64,000 nucleotides of DNA from Pelobates cultripes. Its lineage: Eukaryota > Chordata > Amphibia > Anura > Pelobatidae. Positions 35,192-47,729 of this stretch are shown piece by piece. The notes below the pieces were generated by a model. The model saw nothing but the letters and a program-made list of their open reading frames with translations, did not search any database and was not told the origin of the DNA. Position 1 is the stretch's first letter. Each line of letters begins with the position of its first letter. The DNA is taken from the NCBI GenBank assembly GCA_933207985.1, contig OW240921.1:88901413-88965412 (forward strand). The letters run 5' to 3'. Both the position numbers and the translations under genes were made by a program.

Positions 35192-36340
35192 TTAACCCCT
35201 TTTGACGTTGACAATACCATCTCTGCCAGGTCGGCAGGTCCTTAATGCACTGCACAAACTAGATTAAAAGACAGTATTCCATAGTGCAATAAGAAATTAT
35301 GCACCCTTGCTGTGAAAATTGGCATATGCCACTACCTTGTATTTCTTTCTCTGCTCTTCAAATTCCCTAATTACACAATGCTGCCAAATGGCTTGCAAAA
35401 ATGGCTCCAGGGACAAGACAAAAAGCAGTGGGGACAAAAGACAGCCCTGTCTTGTACTACCATTACATATGGATACCAGGGTCAAGAGGACCTCAATAAG
35501 TTAAATCCAAGCTGGATGGAATGTAAGGATCAAATCCATACCCACGGCTGGGGGCCAAAACCCAGCTGCTCCATCATGGCCATCAGAAATTTTAAATCCA
35601 CTTGGTCTGCATCAGTAGTAAGGAGAAGGAGTTTTCAGATGGTCCTACAAGTCATGTGGATCACATGAAAAACCCTGGTAGTATTTTCCTTCAAACCCCC
35701 CTCCTGGTGATAAATCCCGACGGATGTGAGCCGACCAGAAGTGGAACCACCAGTCGCACCCTCTATGCCAGGATCTTGACGCACACCTTCAGATCTGCAA
35801 GAAATTGGCTCATAGCTCTGACAATTACTAGGGTTGTTAAAGCCTCAAAGCATTCGTGGGTATAGAATATTACTGAATGTTTTGTAGTAGTGAAGGGACA
35901 GGCCATCTGAAACTAGGGCTCTATTAGTTTGAATAGACTTGATAGCGATATTTAATAACTCCTCTTTTAATTTCATACTGTAAATTGGAGGCTAGCTGAG
36001 TGCTCAGGGACCTAGGCATACATTTATCTAGCTACTGATGTATCTTTCCTGTTTTGGCCTCTTGTGAAGCTATTTGCGTTCTCTGCAATTTGTAGAGAGA
36101 TGAGTAATACGAGTGAAACTCTGCAGGAATGTTTTCTGGATGGAACGCATTCCCGCCCACACATGTGGAAATCCGACTAATATGGCCAATAGGTGGCTGT
36201 ATTTGTGTTAAGGCTCGAAGAAGAAGCAAGTTGATTTACACAGGTTTAGCAGATGGTTCTGTACTAAAAACGTGTTTAGTTTACGTCTTGCTTTCTGTAG
36301 CACTTTAAAACCCACAACAATGCACCATGGTTTGAGAGCA

Positions 36341-39300
36341 CCATCAGAAAAATGAAGAGAACAGACTCGAGAGAGAATGTGGCACAGGACACATGATCCA
36401 GAGGATAAAGTCACTCTTACCAAATATCTAAACGAATATCAATTCAAGATAACTCAGAAAAAATCTTTATTTTTATCACGCAAAATTGCACTCTCCCACA
36501 ATAGACCCAGACAATTGTTTTGCACAGTAGAAAGGTTCTGCAAACCAGCATGCATGCATATCCCCACCAACTTTTCTCAGGATAAGTGTGAAACATTTGC
36601 GATCTTCTCAAGATAAGATTTCCTCAATCCGAGCCTCTTTCACAGCAGACCAAACAGCTACACACCAGAACCACTACAATGGAATGCCAGATTGCCTCAG
36701 TTTATGATCCACTTTTACAAATGTGGATATAAAGGTACTTAAGAGAACCATGCAAAAGTTACACCTTACTACATATGACTTAGACCCTTCTCCAACTCAG
36801 CTTATATCTGCATGCATTGAAACACCCCAGGCCCCACAAAAATAGTGCAGTGTTCACTAAAAACTGGAGAATTCCCAGATAATTGAAACTGTGATAAAAC
36901 CACTCCTAAAGAAACATTTATTAAACCCAGACTGCATGGCTAATTACAGACCAACCTTCCATTTCTGGGTAAAATAATTGAAAAAGTAGTAGCAACTCAC
37001 CTGGGAGCCCATCTATCAAGCTTGAACATCTTTGATCCTATCCAGTCAGGTTTCAGATGCCACCACAGCACTGAAACAGTGCTAGTCCGAGTGCTAAATG
37101 ATCTCCTTATGGCGAGTGACAAAGCTGTCAGGGTATTTATATCGGCAGACATCTTGTGCAATGATAGAAACTAAAAGTGTATATTCTGAGTCACTCTGAA
37201 CAGACCAGACTCCATTTTGTTATTTTCAAGCTAACAAAAAGACACAAGATTTCTTTCTGTAAAACTAACCACTTTCCCAGAACTAAAGGAATGCATAGTA
37301 TATACAAACCAAGTGATAAGGAAAAGGGGGTTGGATATACTGTCTAAAATGCTAATGGAATATAATCAATTCTAAACCCAGACATTTGTGACAGAGAAGA
37401 TTAAATAATTTAATTTTACTGTCTATATATATATAAGGTACCATTGTATGGAAAAGGGTAAACTTAGTTCATGATCTGCCATATCAGAAATTATAGCAGG
37501 AATTGCAGACACTAAGTCTGGACAAAACTTAAAGAAACTGTTTGATCTGAAAGGAGTTATGGCACTATAAAGATAGGCCAAAATGACGTCAAAATAGCCA
37601 CCAGGAAAAGTTAACTCTTTCCTGGATAGGTATGTTTAGTGGGACAAGACTGCCCTCTATAGACCAAATAACTAATTTGCGATCTGGAAGATAACCACAC
37701 CTCTAGTGCTTCTATTGGGTTATCAACTGATGACGTACAGAGAGTCTGGCCCTTTAAAAGTTAAGACAAAGGGAAGACAGGGGGTTGCAAAGGAGAAAGA
37801 AAAAGAGGAGAGAGGAATTGGAAGTTGGGGACTCCAACTCACAACATCTGAGACTAACACTCTACTCTTAAAACTCTAACACTTAGAATTTTATTGACTT
37901 TCTAACCAACACCACCTTTCACCATAACTCATGCACCTACAGACATCCAAATAAGTTCCTGAGACTATCTACCAATCGGATGAAATATCTACTCAACTGG
38001 TAATTATACTGGTTTCATTTAATTAATTAAATTAATTAAAATTTATTAATAGCATTATATATGACTGGATAAACACGGTCAGATTTCCATATTAAGAAAT
38101 CTTAGTTAACTAAAGAATATATAGTTATAAACATTCCATTCTGCAGGTGGAATTAAGAATAATTATATATTGATGTGATATTATCACGTGTTAGCATACC
38201 GTTGTTTTTATCCAGGTGTATTGATTTGCTCTAAATTAAGATAAGATATCTTTTAGACAAATTAAAAACAAAGTCTGCTTATATAATCTGGTAGATTATT
38301 CTTATTGGATGGTTCCAGGAAATGACTAATGAACTGGTTTAAATGTTATTTTATTTAAAATTACATAAGAAATTACATAAGAATAGACCTAGGAGGTCTA
38401 GCCAGCATTGAAAGGGTTATTCTAACTGTTAGCCAGGGTTTTACGGCCCTTCGCTGTGAAAAGTTTCGCTTTCTCTCTGTGTTAAGGAAACCTCATAAAT
38501 CGTGTAAAGTCTTGACAGAAAATGCTGTTTAGCCATTGAAATGTGTATACCCATTCCTTTGTATTGCATATCATTTTATACTGAATATTCATTGATTATT
38601 ATCACGCATGTTACATATTATATTATTATTAATTAACTTGTTATTATAAATAAAATCTATTTTTATAACAAAATTGTGATATTATTATATGAAATACTTC
38701 TCACTTACAATAAACGTTCTTTGGGATCTGAGAATTGAATTAGTGGGCAATTCTCACTGTTACTATTATTATCCCATAAATATCCCCACAAAGCTGATTA
38801 CTCCATCCTAATCCTCTTTGATCTCTCAGCTGCATTTGACTCCATTGACCACAGGATTTTAATAGAGCGCTTGCTGCACATCTGTGGTCTAGAAAGCACA
38901 GTCCTTAACTGGTTTAAATCTTTCCTCACTGGTAGATCACAGAATAACATCAAGATCAAGCTCATCGGCACCAACAGAACTGGACTGCGTAGTTTCACAA
39001 AGATCCATCTTGTCTCCCATGCTATTCGAAATTTACTTGCTACCACTGGGGGACATCATTAGGCGACATGGCCTAAGGTATCATTGATATGCTGATGACA
39101 CACAACTCTACTTCTCCTTTGCTCCAGATACCACAGACCCAACATGCCGCATGAACAGTTGCTTAGCACACCTCATAGAATGGATGAATGCTAGTTGGCT
39201 TAAAGTGAACCTGGACAAAACAGAGTTACTCTTGGTGAGGAGACCCTGGGCACAAAAATATCACATGATCACCCAACTGGCCTGGAGCTTGAAGGCTCTG

Positions 39301-40051
39301 AACTCATCAGTTCATCAAAGGTATGAAACCTCGGAGTGCTGATTTACTCTGGACTATCATTTAAACAATAGATTTCCTCCATAATAAAATCTGCCTACTT
39401 TCATCTAAAAGCATAGCCAGGATACAACACTTAATTCCACCGAAGATATGCCAACATTAATCCATGCATTTGTATCCTCTTGGCTAGATTACTGCAATGT
39501 ACTTTACTTGGGCCTCCCAGAAAGAGAACTCCATCACCTTCAGACTATACAAAATGCAGCAGCTAGACTACTGACCAATCAAACTCGCTCCTGCCACATA
39601 ACATCTGTTCTCCACTACCTGCATAGGGCTCAAATGGCGAAAATATTTTAAAATTGGCCTGCTAACCTCCAAAGCCTTGACCAATAAAGGCCCACAATAC
39701 CTGAAAGAGCTCCTGACATTCCATCCTGTTCACTTCAGTCAGCCAGCAAATCCTTCCTGTCAGTGCCAAGAATAAATAAATACAGACTCAGGTTCCATGG
39801 CATTCAGCCACGCTGCCCCAACCATCTGGAACTCTTTACCGTGCTCAATCAGAGAGGCGCCGTCCTTACAGACTTTTTAAAAAAAGCTAAAGACTCACCT
39901 CTTCCATCAGGCATTCAGTCCACTCAGCTGACCCTCAGAAACTCCTAACTTTTATGTCTTTATGTTTGTATACTTGTAAAGTGCTTTGAGTCTCACAGGG
40001 AGAAAAGCGCTATAAAAATCGCAATTTATTATTATTATTATTATTATTATA
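36341..40051 (+). pseudogene. L2-like LINE ORF2 relic, split by a solo LTR
   Basis: Plus-strand pieces of an L2/CR1-group ORF2. There is an upstream linker (HNRPRQLFCTVERF near 36510) and an RT N-side around 36900-37120 in broken frames (ANYRP, then DPIQSGF). The frame then reads [11 protein letters not shown] and resumes after the LTR as [18 protein letters not shown] (38800), and continues to [20 protein letters not shown] (near 39095) and SSWLDYCNVLYLGLPERE. The 3' end has AAAGCGCTATAAAAA and a (TTA)n tail ending about 40051, typical of this group. It lies within the minus-strand L1 ORF2. Frameshifts and stops are many. Confidence 0.75.
37126..38790. mobile_element. Solo LTR, 1,665 bp
   Basis: It starts TGTCAGGGTATTTATAT and ends ATAAATATCCCCACA, with TGT/ACA inverted ends extended by an imperfect GGGTATTTAT/ATAAATATCC match. 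It is flanked by AAGC (37122-37125 and 38791-38794). Removing it restores the L2 frame from MASDK into [14 protein letters not shown]-type signals near 38650 and 38710 suggest plus orientation. The length and ends fit an endogenous-retrovirus or Gypsy-type LTR; no coding part is left. Because ACAAAGCTG occurs at both edges, the exact boundaries could shift by a few bases. Confidence 0.75.
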
Positions 40052-40486
40052 ACCACTGTCTAACTGAGAGTCATTATGGGAAGTGTCTACCGCTGCTACC
40101 AGTGCTAGTAACTCTGATACCTGTCTGTTTCTCTGTTTCTTTAAGTGCATACAGGTTTTGATAAAATAGCCTCTGACTTTGCTTTAATGTTCCTCCCATA
40201 GGTTGAGAAGGGATGCGTCCGATCTGTCATTCTCACAGTAATAGGGGTTTCTCAAGACACAGCTTTCACCTCTATGTCCTGGTATAATTACTCATTAAGT
40301 GTCCATTCTGCCAGCCTAAATAGCGGGAAGCAATGCTGCCAAAGATGGGGGCATCATTGGACCAGGTTGCCTGCAATATGGAGACTGTAATTAGGTGGGT
40401 CAGCGCTTCATATGCTAAAAACACATTTTCAATTCTAGAGAATAGATTATGTAGTGGTAAGCAGTGAGTAAAATCTCTTCCTTTCA

Positions 40487-41737
40487 CCTCCAAAATGGCA
40501 GACGCAACCGCATCCACTACACGAGATTCTGCACCGGAGTCAGAAACTCTGAAGAGACTAGACGCAATATTCAAAGTTTTCTGGAGAAAAATCAAGGCAC
40601 GACAAGCCACAGCGGGTGAGCTGGCTGGAAACTTACTGCTGGTATTGCCGTCCCACGCTCACCTTAAAAAAAGCTCCTCATCAAAAGAAGCATGCTGGAA
40701 AATGGCATTGCGGCAGGCGCCGCTTCCCACCAACAAGCAAACCAACGCGACCAGCAGACCCTCTCCAAGCCACAGATCAACCCAAGCAACAAGAGGTGCC
40801 GGCAAGCCTACCCACACAGCACCTGAATACCGTGGGCGAGAAACCGACATGCCGTAAGCAGCAGATCACATCTAGAATGTCCACCAACATCCCACACATG
40901 TGAGCAGACGAGCCCGACAGCAGGGATTTCAAGCTGGGGATGGGGGATAGCCAAGTTAAAACCCGGAAGCTCACCCATTGTCCCGAGCCAAGGCATAGGC
41001 TGACAAGGACATGCAACCCCAAGCACGCCAAAAGGACACAACATTTTTTGCCACAACCGGCAGCGGAGTGCTCTGCTGGGTCCTCCTGTACCCATGTAGC
41101 AACCTCATTTTATGTTGAATTTTATGTTGAATATTATGTTAACTAGATTTACCAATAGCCTACCTACAGCGGGGCATACCTTGCACTATACCGAGACACT
41201 CCAGGAGGGAATCTCAGAGGTAACACTACACAGGCTCACTCATACAGCCTCCCCCAGAACACATGCACCCTGCACACAACTCAACACGTTACTATGGGAA
41301 TAATCTAGCTTACAACACGGGAGGGCCAAACATGTGGCTACAAATATCAGCCGGTACAGAGCCAGATTTACATGGTACTGCTTCCCGGCACCACAAGCAT
41401 ACTTAATATACACACCAGTGCTCACTGCAGGGACCCACCAGCTGCATTTAGCTTGATTATATATAGGCAACCAGTACCAGAACTTGTGTTACTACATAAT
41501 GCGTCTATACAAATAAGATTATCAGTTTGAATAGCCTGTTTATCTCCTATTTTCTTTTTCACTAATCTTGATGCTTTAATGACACGTATACCTATGCCTG
41601 TTTATATTAAAATTAAAATGTGCATGATCATCGTTTGCTCCACATGTAAAGTGAGATCAAAGCCTGAGGAATGCTGCTGGGGCACCTCAAGCATGTCTGT
41701 AACACTCTATTGCACTGCAAAAAAAAAATTTAAAAAA
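40487..41737 (+). mobile_element. Non-autonomous L1-like element with 18-bp target duplication
   Basis: Perfect 18-bp direct repeats TAAAATCTCTTCCTTTCA lie at 40469-40486 and 41738-41755. The insert ends in an A-rich tail (41718-41737), so it was made by LINE-type retrotransposition in plus orientation. The 5' part holds a short ORF1-like frame from an ATG at 40495 (MADATASTT), reading for 120 codons. This resembles the N-terminus of Tx1/L1 ORF1 (KMA-type start, charged and Ser/Thr-rich), but no RNA-binding domain follows. It interrupts the L1 ORF2 endonuclease. Confidence 0.8.
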
Positions 41738-41990
41738 TAAAATCTCTTCCTTTCAGGTATTGCCATGGGTTCTGAAGCCGTGGACTGTCAGCTATGAAGT
41801 GTGTCTCTTGAAGGAATGCCACAGAACCTGGTGGCTCTGTAGTTCCCTAAGCACCCAGGACCTTATACCGTTAGTCCTCTGACACTGTGTAAATACACAT
41901 TTAATGGTGCTGCTCTATATCCCACTGGGGGAGCCAGGACTTAGAACTGAGGCTTTGGGGAGTAGGGGTGAGCACAAAAAGGAAAAAAGT

Positions 41991-43395
41991 AAAGATGGGG
42001 ATGTGGAGGAAAAGGAATAGAAATGAAACTATGGAAATTGTTACTTAGTGAGAGATGAATGCCTCGAAACACCCAACACCTGATTATTTTGGGAATCTTG
42101 CTAACCTATTAGTGGGATTAGAGATATACATATATATTTAACACCAATTTGGAATTAATAATTTAAACTTTTTTTCTGAGAGCTAATATATTGTACCATT
42201 GAAGCAAAGTTTGGGATCATTTTGAGTGCTTTGAAGAAAGCAAAGTGCATACGAAGTCGCAAAGAAGTGAGTAGAGGGCGAGTGAAGTGTCGTTTCACTA
42301 GTACTAGCATGAAGCAACATTTATAATTTTATTTCTAGTAGAGGTGGGTTATTTTCACTGTACTTCTGTGCCACTGCTTGGGCTTTGAAAATTGCACATT
42401 TCTTCCATCAGTAATATACACAGTGTGCAGGTGTAATTTACTGCACAAGTGAATTCTGCCTACATTGAGTGTGGCGGGTCTTTTTTAACTCTTTGTAAAA
42501 TGTGATGATAGTGCTGGTGGCCATCTCCTTGTTCACACACCTCATAATAAATTATAAAATATTTTCAATTAAATTAGCCCTGCTGCTGCTCCTCCCTTTT
42601 TCTAAATGTCTAAATGTTATTCATTGTGGATTTGATAGGATATGATTTGAAAGTCTTTGCTAAGGTTCTCGACAATTTCTTAATGTTCATCCTGCCAATG
42701 TTAATCACTCAGTCCAGGTGGGGTTTAACCTGGATCCAACACACAGTAGAAGAGCATGCAAAATGTTGTGGTTTGCCAATGATACACAAGCCCTCTTCTT
42801 TATTTGAATAGAAAGAAGTATTCAATACGTTTTTGTGACCTTCACCTTTTCACTGGGGATTCATAAATACAACACCAATTCAAATGTTGTGGCAGACATT
42901 GATTCCACTCCTTTTAGATATCCACAATAGTCCAGACTAGGTTGTGCCCTTTCTACATTACTGTTCATAATCTCCTTGGAACTTTGTCTTATTGTGATCA
43001 CGACCAATAATGTAATATCAGGTTTTTGAGATAGGGCAAAACTAATTCAAAACAATGTCCTGATTACCCTTACATTTTATGTAAATTATGCAGCTTTTTC
43101 AGTTTGTGAGAACAGATACGTTTCTTCATCAGTATTAATGTTTAGGGCTCATAGCATATTCCTTAAATTAGCATTTGCATCTTTTATTTCACATACAGAA
43201 CCATAAGTGTTCCATTTTTATCCATGTAAATATACACAATTTCCATAATACTAAGCTTTAATTCAGGTTTAACATATTAATATACCCACTTCCTTTCTCC
43301 TACATTGTATAGCTTTACTATAATGTGTATACCCATGTAACTTTACTGCCCAGACATGTTTCATCACATCATACTTGAGTAACCTCTTATGTCAC
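41991..43395. other. No gene seen
   Basis: AT-rich sequence. The first part may hold the upstream region of the minus-strand L1 but no ORF1 was recognised there. No coding signal. Confidence 0.35.
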
Positions 43396-43401
43396 TGTAT
43401 T

Positions 43402-43404
<3 letters not shown>

Positions 43405-43440
<36 letters not shown>
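43405..43440. repeat. (TA)n microsatellite
   Basis: A TA run of about 18 units, directly upstream of an LINE fragment. Confidence 0.9.
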
Positions 43441-43445
<5 letters not shown>

Positions 43446-43449
43446 TATA

Positions 43450-45240
43450 TGAATTATATTGACCTCCAGCAGCTATCAGCTAATATTTATTCCCAACTTC
43501 TATCCATCATTACTTTCACCTGTCCCTCACTGGCTATCTCCTCATATAACACTACCCTCATCTCTGCCCTGAACGTTTCAGCCCTGCTCCAAACATGCAC
43601 TTTGAGGAGAACACACCCCCAACCGTGACACACTAAATCAACACGCTACCTGCAGAGATGCTCCCGTTCTACTAAAGGCTGCTGGATGAAGTAACGCAGC
43701 CAGTTGGACTTCCTCCACTACAAATTCATGTTGCGATCATACAGCACAGCCCTTGCCTTTGCCAAATAGCCATACTTTTTCTCCCTTATTAGCTCATGCT
43801 TCCACAATCCCCAGTGTCTTTTTAATACCTTTAACTCCCTTCTGTTGCCATCCCCCAAACTAACTTTACAGACGATAGCTTTGCATGTTACTTTACTGAC
43901 AAGATTGAACAGCTAAGGAAATAATTCTCACCACCTTGCCCCTCTATTTCTCAGCCATAGCTGGATCATGCCTTTCCTACCCTTCAGACTTTCTCCCAGG
44001 CTACTGATCAGAGGTGGCTGCGCTTCTCCTTTCCTCTCGCCCGCTAATAAAAGAATAATAACAGAGTAAAAAGAGTAAAATGGCACACTCAATGTAAAAG
44101 TAGCCAAAATACTTTTATTAAAATAGTAGTAAAACAAATTAAAAGTCCACAACGCGTTTCGCTACAAGGGTTTCTTCAAGTCTATATTTGTACTCTTTTT
44201 ACTCCATTATTATTCTTTTATTATTTTATTGCCTGGTATCCTGATTTTACTCCCAGCAAGAACTACTCAAGAAGTCCTTAGCTGGGGATTATTCCACCCG
44301 CGTCCTATCCATAGAGCATTTTGTCTGCTCTTGCAAATGTGAGTAATATTCTCTTATTTATTCATCTGGTTGATTTTATACAGTGAGCACTATTGTTGTT
44401 TATTTTTATTTTTTGGTCCACACATCATTGAAGCCATTCTTCGCGTATCTTATAAGTGGGGATTGTACCACTGTACACCTTTCATACTAGAGCTGGTTTA
44501 AAGCTCTAATAAATGTGAGTAACACCATGTAGACTTTTATTCTTATTTTTATATTTTCTGGACATACTGCACCATTATCCTCTCGTTCTTTCCACATACG
44601 GACCGCATCTGATATCCCAACAAGAAAATTTTCCTCGAACAAGTTCGTGATTGCTTCTCTGGAAAGTATATACTTTATATAATATATCTTAGACATATAT
44701 TCAATTATTTATATTTTATTTTTTATTATTCTATTTATCTTATTTTATATTTATTTGTATTTTAGGTCTCTTATTCTTGCCCATTTTTTAAGTGAATCTA
44801 TCTATTGTAGACCTATTTAAGGCATCTTATGTTGGTTATAATATTCTCACCAGTGTCTTTTTAGAGTGACACTAATCCTCTACACTTTTTTATATTTTGT
44901 ACTTGCTTCACTACCATAGGGATAGAGGGATTCCCTTCCTTTTGGAGGAAAGCTGTCTTAATTTCACTTTTTCCAGTTTGTTCTATCAATGCTGACCTTT
45001 TACTACTGTTTCTATTTTCCTTTGGAATAGCCTGCCTATGACCATCAAGCTCTCCCCTAGTCTTCAATCATTATAAAAGTGGCTTAAAACCCATCTCTTT
45101 AGGAACCTCTACCTCATGTACATGTCCCTTGCTCTCTTCTAAAGGGCAGCAAAACATTTGTGCCCATGAATTTTAATATTATGTTTCCTTATCTCATATA
45201 TATGACGCAAGTTTGTATTTGTGAGATGTGAAAAAATAAA
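43450..45240 (+). pseudogene. L2-like LINE fragments split by a retroelement tail
   Basis: 43450-43960 gives pieces such as LQTCTLRRTHPQP, SQLDFLHYKFMLRSYSTALAFAK and FNSLLLPSPKLT, in broken frames, which resemble the N-terminal part of an L2/Rex-like ORF2. The C-terminal text of such an ORF2 (WNSLPMTIKLSPSLQSL, then KTHLFRNLYLM) appears at about 45020-45110. Between them sits A/T-rich tail-like sequence with a hammerhead-like motif at 44144. Whether both ends belong to one original copy is inference. Confidence 0.5.
44144..44184 (-). ncRNA. Degenerate hammerhead-like motif
   Basis: On the minus strand: CTTGAAGA, AACCC, loop, AGC, GAAA, ACGCGT, T. The GAAA and palindromic ACGCGT parts match the other copies. 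The first half has an extra T (CTTGAAGA for CTGANGA) and stem II is weak. Likely inactive. Confidence 0.4.
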
Positions 45241-47165
45241 ATCAAATATAGACATCCTCATCTCTTTATCATGAAATGGGCACCTCCATCTTAGCTCCCA
45301 GTCAATCGCTTTTGCTTCAGTCAGTCATCATAGAAAAAGCATGAAGTTTAAAAATCAAAACAACTTTTTTATTTCTCATTCCCTGGTTTTGTCTTGTCTG
45401 AACTAAATTGTGTTGTCATTTTCTACATTTTTAGTATAACTTTAAAAGAAAATGAGCATCTCATTTCAATGTTTTATTTAGCCGCATACTTTCCAGATAA
45501 GTAATGTTCCCCTTTAACAGAAGTATATAGCGAGTTCCCCTCTATTGTGCCTACTATTACATTGTTTTCAATGCATTCCAAACATTATATTTAGTATGCA
45601 TGATGTGTTTCTAACATAGATATATGATTTTACCACATACTGGGACAAGTGGTAATCTGCCAATGCTAATAAATTACCTGTCATGGTTTTGACTTGTCGG
45701 CCCAGGGGATATTTTTAATGATTTATGAGTTTACAGTAGTTTATACAATGATGATTGTTTTTAATATTTATTGAAAATATGTATAGTTCTGCTTCACACA
45801 CACACAAAAAAAAAAGTTAAAAGTAATTCCCTGCAATATAATACGGTGCAGGATTAAGCTATCAAGTAATTCTAAATAATTATGGGGCACCTAAAGAATG
45901 TGCAAGAGGTCCCAAATTCATGACTCATTATACATACCAAACCCACGCTACTAAGTACACTATCAATTCCAAAGTGTGCTTTAAATAATTTGGTTTTGAC
46001 TGTTGTTGCTCTCTCCCCTCAGACTTAGTTTATCTTTGATCATGTAAATATTAATCGTAATTGTGAAAGGCAAATATGCCATAATATATTTATTTTAGAA
46101 AGTGCAGCTTTTGTTGTATTTAGTTTTCATTTGTTGTATATCTTGCATTGTTTTTAATAGATCTCTATTGCTTTTGACTTTTATTAATTCTTAAATGTAA
46201 TAAAATCCAAATCAGTACAAGTCTCTTTGTGCATGGGTATACATTTCAGGATAAAAATAACAAATAATGCAAAGTTAAAATGTCTGTTTTTTATTTCATT
46301 TGCAAACCAATGTTCATTAACAGTTTAACAGTGTTGTAGTTCCTTTTTTTAACGTGTTGCACAATTGTTGCATCATATTCTAAGCTATGTTTCCAAAATC
46401 TCATTAGCCAGTAAAAATATAGAAATGGCTGGTGTGTGTCAATAATAATTAAAGAAGTTGCCCTTGTACATTGATAAAGTACTGGAATATGCAGAAAAAT
46501 ATAACTAATAACTAATGTATTGATAATAATCTTAATGAGCTAACACAAAAGAATAAATTGAAATTGTCTTTCATTTTCAAATACGTAATGGGGTATAGCT
46601 GCAATGACCCAACTTAATGGTGCTCTTTTTATTGACTTTGGTAGATATGCAGCTGAATTGATTCTGCTGAAAAAAGGTCCAGTGACCCTTAGATACAAGC
46701 AGGTGCTGCAATTTGGGCATTAATCAACAGAGCTATATTAACAGTTATGTCACCTGGGTATCTCATCGTCTATTGACAAATAATGCATCAAAAGCAGATG
46801 CTTATTCACACTTTATGCACCAAATAAATTCTTAAGAGATTCTGAAGGCTTTTAAAATAATTGCTGTGTATCTAACACATTCTTCTAAAAAGCCTCATAA
46901 GGCAAACTGCAACAATTTTAGCAAACTGTTCACATTTACATAATTGAGAGTAGACATTGTGTTTTATTTAAAAAAAAAACACTATATATAATCATGCATG
47001 AGGAATAATAAATAATTTGCTTTAAAAAAGTATTAATAAAATACAAGGGATTCTTTAATGGCCAGCATTCCCTGTTTGTTCTTAAATGAATGCACTTGCA
47101 ACAACAGGAAATTGCCATATTCACACTTTGATCCTTGCAAGGAGATATGCTGTTTGGTTCTCTAT
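45241..47165. other. No gene seen
   Basis: AT-rich, unique-looking sequence with no recognised frame or repeat apart from short homopolymer and CA runs. Confidence 0.4.
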
Positions 47166-47173
47166 ATTGTTCT

Positions 47174-47175
47174 AG

Positions 47176-47213
<38 letters not shown>

Positions 47214-47527
47214 GCAGATAGACAGATAGATAGACAGATAGACAGACATAAATAAAAGTGAATCACACACACTATTTGTCTATCTATCTTTCTATCTATC
47301 AGACAGGCAGATAGATAGACAGATAGATAGGCAGATAGACAGACATAAATACAAGTGAATCACACACACAATGTGTACATAATATGTCCAATATAGCACC
47401 TTTTGTAGGTATCCATAGTATATCTCACATCTGTTCATTGGACTACAACAGTACAGGCAGACAGGCAGACAGACAAACAGACAGGGTAAGAGACAGAAGA
47501 ATACAGGAAAAAGAAAAATAAATATGT

Positions 47528-47562
<35 letters not shown>

Positions 47563-47725
47563 CACACAGACAGATGGTTAGACCATAAATGTATCTATCT
47601 GCCTGTCTCTCATTCTATCTATGAAACATTGATCTATCGTCTATTCTTCTCTGTCTGCCTGTCTATCAGTCTGTACATCTATCCAGCAATCCATTCATCT
47701 ACCTATCTATCTGGCCTTTTATGAC
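47174..47725. repeat. (GATA/GACA)n compound microsatellite
   Basis: Runs of GATA and GACA (and their complements) are separated by short unique spacers. The block AAGTGAATCACACACAC occurs twice (about 47257 and 47354), so part of the array was duplicated. The cysteine-rich minus-strand frame 47292-47567 is an artefact of the repeat. Confidence 0.9.
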
Positions 47726-47729
47726 TCAC

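Larger units (their letters stand above)
30054..35317. mobile_element. Solo LTR (about 1.25 kb) split by a Penelope-like element
   Basis: A 5-bp duplication, ATTGG, lies at 30049-30053 and 35318-35322, precisely where the L1 ORF2 frame breaks and resumes. The insert begins TGTCACGAATGCACAG and ends TTGCTGTGAAA, which is TGTCAC/GTGACA inverted ends with one change at the right. Only about 1,137 bases at the left and 126 at the right belong to it; the middle 31191-35191 is the Penelope-like element. No retroviral or Gypsy protein remains. Class is inferred from the termini only. Confidence 0.6.
27960..41990 (-). pseudogene. L1/Tx1-type LINE ORF2, fragmented by nested insertions
   Basis: Minus-strand ORF2 text appears in five collinear pieces. 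41990-41756 is the start of the endonuclease (LRELQSHQVLWHSFKRHTS-like). 40486-40052 is the endonuclease end and linker (FSRIENVFLAYEALTHL, then LWEEH). 36340-35318 is the reverse transcriptase, with TRQGCLLSPLLFVLSLEPF at about 35460-35400. 30053-29712 is RT and beyond (DLLFFGTQ, then FRLNVDKSEVLEL). 28158-27960 is further ORF2 (VRLYNAIRLLPF, then GWSKDFNFP). Gaps between pieces are separate mobile elements. Across 35318/30053 the frame joins as AYAND in place of the catalytic YADD. Part of the endonuclease is missing between the first two pieces. Stops and frameshifts are frequent; the protein is dead. Confidence 0.75.

Noticed and set aside
40640..41095. Overlapping frames on both strands in a GC-rich patch
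   Set aside because: They lie inside the non-autonomous L1-like element; only the plus-strand frame from 40495 has a plausible ORF1-like start.
47292..47567. Minus-strand frame with repeated CLSI/YLSI residues
   Set aside because: Artefact of the GATA/GACA microsatellite.
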